Assembly: GCF_024166365.1 (NCBI RefSeq) | Contig: NC_064819.1 | Location: 9,436,501-9,500,500, forward strand | Direction: 5' to 3' | Length of the DNA: 64,000 bases | Origin: Elephas maximus indicus | Taxonomy: Eukaryota; Chordata; Mammalia; Proboscidea; Elephantidae | Part shown: one piece after another, positions 61,680 through 64,000 of the stretch | How the letters are laid out: every line of letters starts with the position of its first letter | How positions within the stretch are numbered: the first letter of the stretch is position 1 | Program-made: the position numbers and the translations under genes | Notes under the pieces: model-generated | Databases searched by the model: none | The model's input: only the letters and a program-made list of their open reading frames with translations | What the model was told of the DNA's origin: nothing

Positions 61680-62440
61680 AATTTATGTGTATAGGGGTGT
61701 GGGCAAGTGTAGTCCCAGGTGGCCGTGTCCTTATGCTTGAATCTTCATGTCAATTATTTGGATGAGAACATCATAAGGATAAAACTCATGTAACAAGAAC
61801 TGTGATTTTGTGAGTGGCAAACAATATTAGGGTGCCAGTACCTTACTCAGCTCTCCAAGGCTATTTATCTTTTTCTTGTAGTGTTTATAGAATTTGGGAC
61901 ACAACTAACACCAGATGGGATTGGTAGTGGGGCCTGTTATTATGAACAGCTGGGATTCCGGTAGGCAGAGTTAAGTTGTCTGCTGAATAAACCTGTTTTA
62001 ATTTAAAAAAGAAAGAAAGAAAGAAAAATCAACCCTCCCTAAACCCAATTAAAATTACAGTAAAGATATACAAAAGGAAGTAGCTCCATTATAATACCCC
62101 AAGCAGGAGGGAGAGGAGGGAACCAGAGATTTTTATGAGCTTCTACAAAACAAAAAGCAGGTGAGATAGCAAAGACAGGTAAACCAGAGTCAAGGCCACA
62201 GCTCAGAACCCATGAAGGCAGCTAAATGGAAGTAGAAGATGATCTTCTAGGCAGCGTCTCAGAAGGGTTCCCATTCAGTGTGAGTAGGTACAGAGGAAAG
62301 AAGCAAGTGACCTTTCCTTTTCTAATGACCTTTAAGCTCTCTTTTAATCACCTACCACATTTTTTTTTTTTACCACATAGCCACACCTTATCACCAAAAC
62401 TGCCCCACCTGTGAAATCACTTACATAGACAAATTACACT
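61680..62440. other. Unassigned intergenic DNA
   Basis: Only a short (GAAA)n run near 62008-62030 stands out. I recognise no gene or clear repeat. Confidence 0.4.
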
Positions 62441-62449
62441 TCCAGAAAT

Positions 62450-63545
62450 GACACTGGCCCTGAAAAAATTTTATCAGGAAGATTTGTGTCAAATTTTTAT
62501 AATAAAGAAAAAGAGATACTCTAATTGTCCACCCACAGATTGGTCAAGTAAATTATGGCATATCCATGCAGTGAGATTCTTTGCCTCCAATTAACGTTGC
62601 TATATTGTTTAATCTTTTGGGTGAATACCATTGGATCTAGCTTGTATCACGTAACAACCACCACAAAAGAAATTTTAGATGTTTTAGAGTGCACATAAAA
62701 AGAAAGTCAAATAGAGAAAGAGACAAAGAGACTGAAATAAATAAAAGAATAGAAAAAAATAGGAAAATGTGAAATCTTGAGTTAGAAAGCCCTTTCTAAG
62801 CATAATGCCAAAGGCAGAAATCATTAGAAAAATATTTATATAATTGACATAAAAGACAAAGAATTACATGGAAAAAATGTTTAGCAAAAAGGCAAATGAT
62901 TAACTGAGAGTAATATTTTCAATATACATGGCAGGTCAATATCCTAAATATGTAACAAGTTCCTACAAATCAATTTAAAAAACAAACACTCCCAATAAAA
63001 AAGAGGGCAAAGAATATGAATGGGAAACTTATTGAAGAAAACATAAATAGCCAAGATAATATAAATTAAACAAAAATTAGATGCTAATCAATTATGTTTT
63101 CTAGACAAGGGTTTTTTGGTTTTTATTGGTTTTTTTAAGATGGTACCTAATGTAGCTGAAAGTGCAGAGAAATGGGTACTCTGTTACTGGATTATACATT
63201 TTCAACCACTCTGTAATGCAATTTGACCATGCGAATCACAAAACTTTAAAACAAACATGCCCTTTAGTACAAAAATTCTAATTTGAGGAATTTTTAGCGA
63301 GGAAATAATAAGATGTGTTTAAAGTTTATGTACAAGAATATTGCCTATTCTTTATATAGTATTTATATAGCATTATTATATAAATTATATTAAATTAGCA
63401 TTATTTAATTATTTATATAATAGCGTTATCATATAAATTATATATTATTATATAGTATTATTTATAGTATTAAAAAATGGAAAATAGCCTGAAATTTTCA
63501 ACCCGAGGAATTCAATTAAAAACATTATAGTATATTCATATGATG
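62450..63545 (+). mobile_element. Old L1 3' region, decayed
   Basis: Short matches to old L1 ORF2 C-terminal and 3' sequence are visible (ATTATGGCATATCCATGCAG, ACAAATCAATTTAAAAAACA, AAAGAGGGCAAAGAATATGA). It is AT-rich near 63350-63480. Possibly more than one fragment. Confidence 0.5.
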
Positions 63546-63550
63546 TATTA

Positions 63551-63722
63551 CCAAACCAAAAAAAAACAAACCCATTGCTGCCTAGCCGATTCTGACTCAT
63601 ACTGAGCCTATAGGACAGGATAGAACTGTCCTATAGGGTTTCCAAAGAGCAGCTGGTGGATTCGAACTGCTGAGCTTTTGGTTAGCAGCCAAGCTCTTAA
63701 CCACTGAGCCACCATTGTCCCA
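63551..63722 (-). mobile_element. AfroSINE-type SINE
   Basis: This is a complete antisense copy from ACCAAACCAAAAAAAAACAA to GAGCCACCATTGTCCC. Confidence 0.9.
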
Positions 63723-63724
63723 AA

Positions 63725-64000
63725 ACCTCTCAAAACAGAAATTCATTTGAAACTATTTTAAGTTTAGGGAAGGCACCAAGTACAGGGAAAGAAAGACAAC
63801 AAATAAAATTATCGCAGACCTTGATTATTGTGATGAGGGAAATAAAACACAGTCATATGAGAGAATAACTGGAGTGGAGGGGGCGTGATACTGTAGCCAG
63901 AGCAATCAGCAAAGTCTTCTCAAAAAAGTGAGAACTTCGCTGCACCTGCAGGTTGATAAGGAGCCAGCCCTGTGAACATCTAGGAGAATGGCATTACCAC
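63725..64000. other. Unassigned DNA at the right edge
   Basis: The AGGAGCCAGCCCTGTGAACA part resembles an ancient mammalian repeat I cannot name. No gene is visible. Confidence 0.3.

Overview
The window is mammalian nuclear DNA from an afrotherian, most likely an elephant. The call rests on at least 17 copies of a tRNA-derived SINE of the AfroSINE type, RTE/BovB-type LINEs that share the SINE's 3' tail, and several ages of L1. I know these families from memory and ran no database search. Well over two thirds of the sequence is interspersed repeats.

One protein-coding gene is clear: TEX55 (testis-expressed 55, C3orf30 in human), on the + strand. It has four coding exons at 21123-22472, 23019-23165, 25110-25172 and 56626-56661, all in phase 0, giving a 531-residue protein. 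Exon 1 carries ten tandem 48-bp (16-residue) repeats. Exons 2 to 4 build a C-terminal RIIa/DPY-30-like dimerisation-docking motif. Intron 3 is about 31.5 kb and is filled with retroelements. On the minus strand, about 10 kb upstream of TEX55, a 48-nt candidate exon (10790-10837) may be an alternative 5' coding exon of IGSF11, the gene that lies head to head with TEX55 in human. That call is tentative.

Layout: 1-994, RTE 3' part. 994-5230, antisense L1 pieces with two SINEs. 5230-5430, MIR. 5635-10540, a 5'-truncated sense L1. 10545-12415, mostly non-repetitive, with two SINEs and the candidate IGSF11 exon. 12420-18177, an old sense L1 interrupted by two SINEs and an antisense L1. 18178-18288, a perfect 44-bp inverted repeat. 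18290-19580, old L1 and MIR. 19590-21122, TEX55 upstream region and promoter. 21123-25172, TEX55 exons 1 to 3. 25173-56625, intron 3: a near full-length antisense RTE (25889-29091), old antisense L1, SINEs, an L1 that has its 5' end but lacks its 3' end (33682-36335), and an old sense L1 (36575-53567) interrupted by an RTE, a near full-length L1 and a second RTE. 56626-58600, TEX55 last exon and downstream non-repetitive sequence. 58600-64000, SINEs, L1 3' ends and an antisense RTE.

Every LINE open reading frame I examined is broken by stops or frameshifts, so none looks autonomous. The most interesting signals are the array of PKA-type R-R-x-S motifs in TEX55 joined to a docking domain, the candidate IGSF11 exon, the long perfect hairpin, a 49-nt insertion that consists only of a SINE tail with its own target-site duplication, and the layered insertion history inside TEX55 intron 3.
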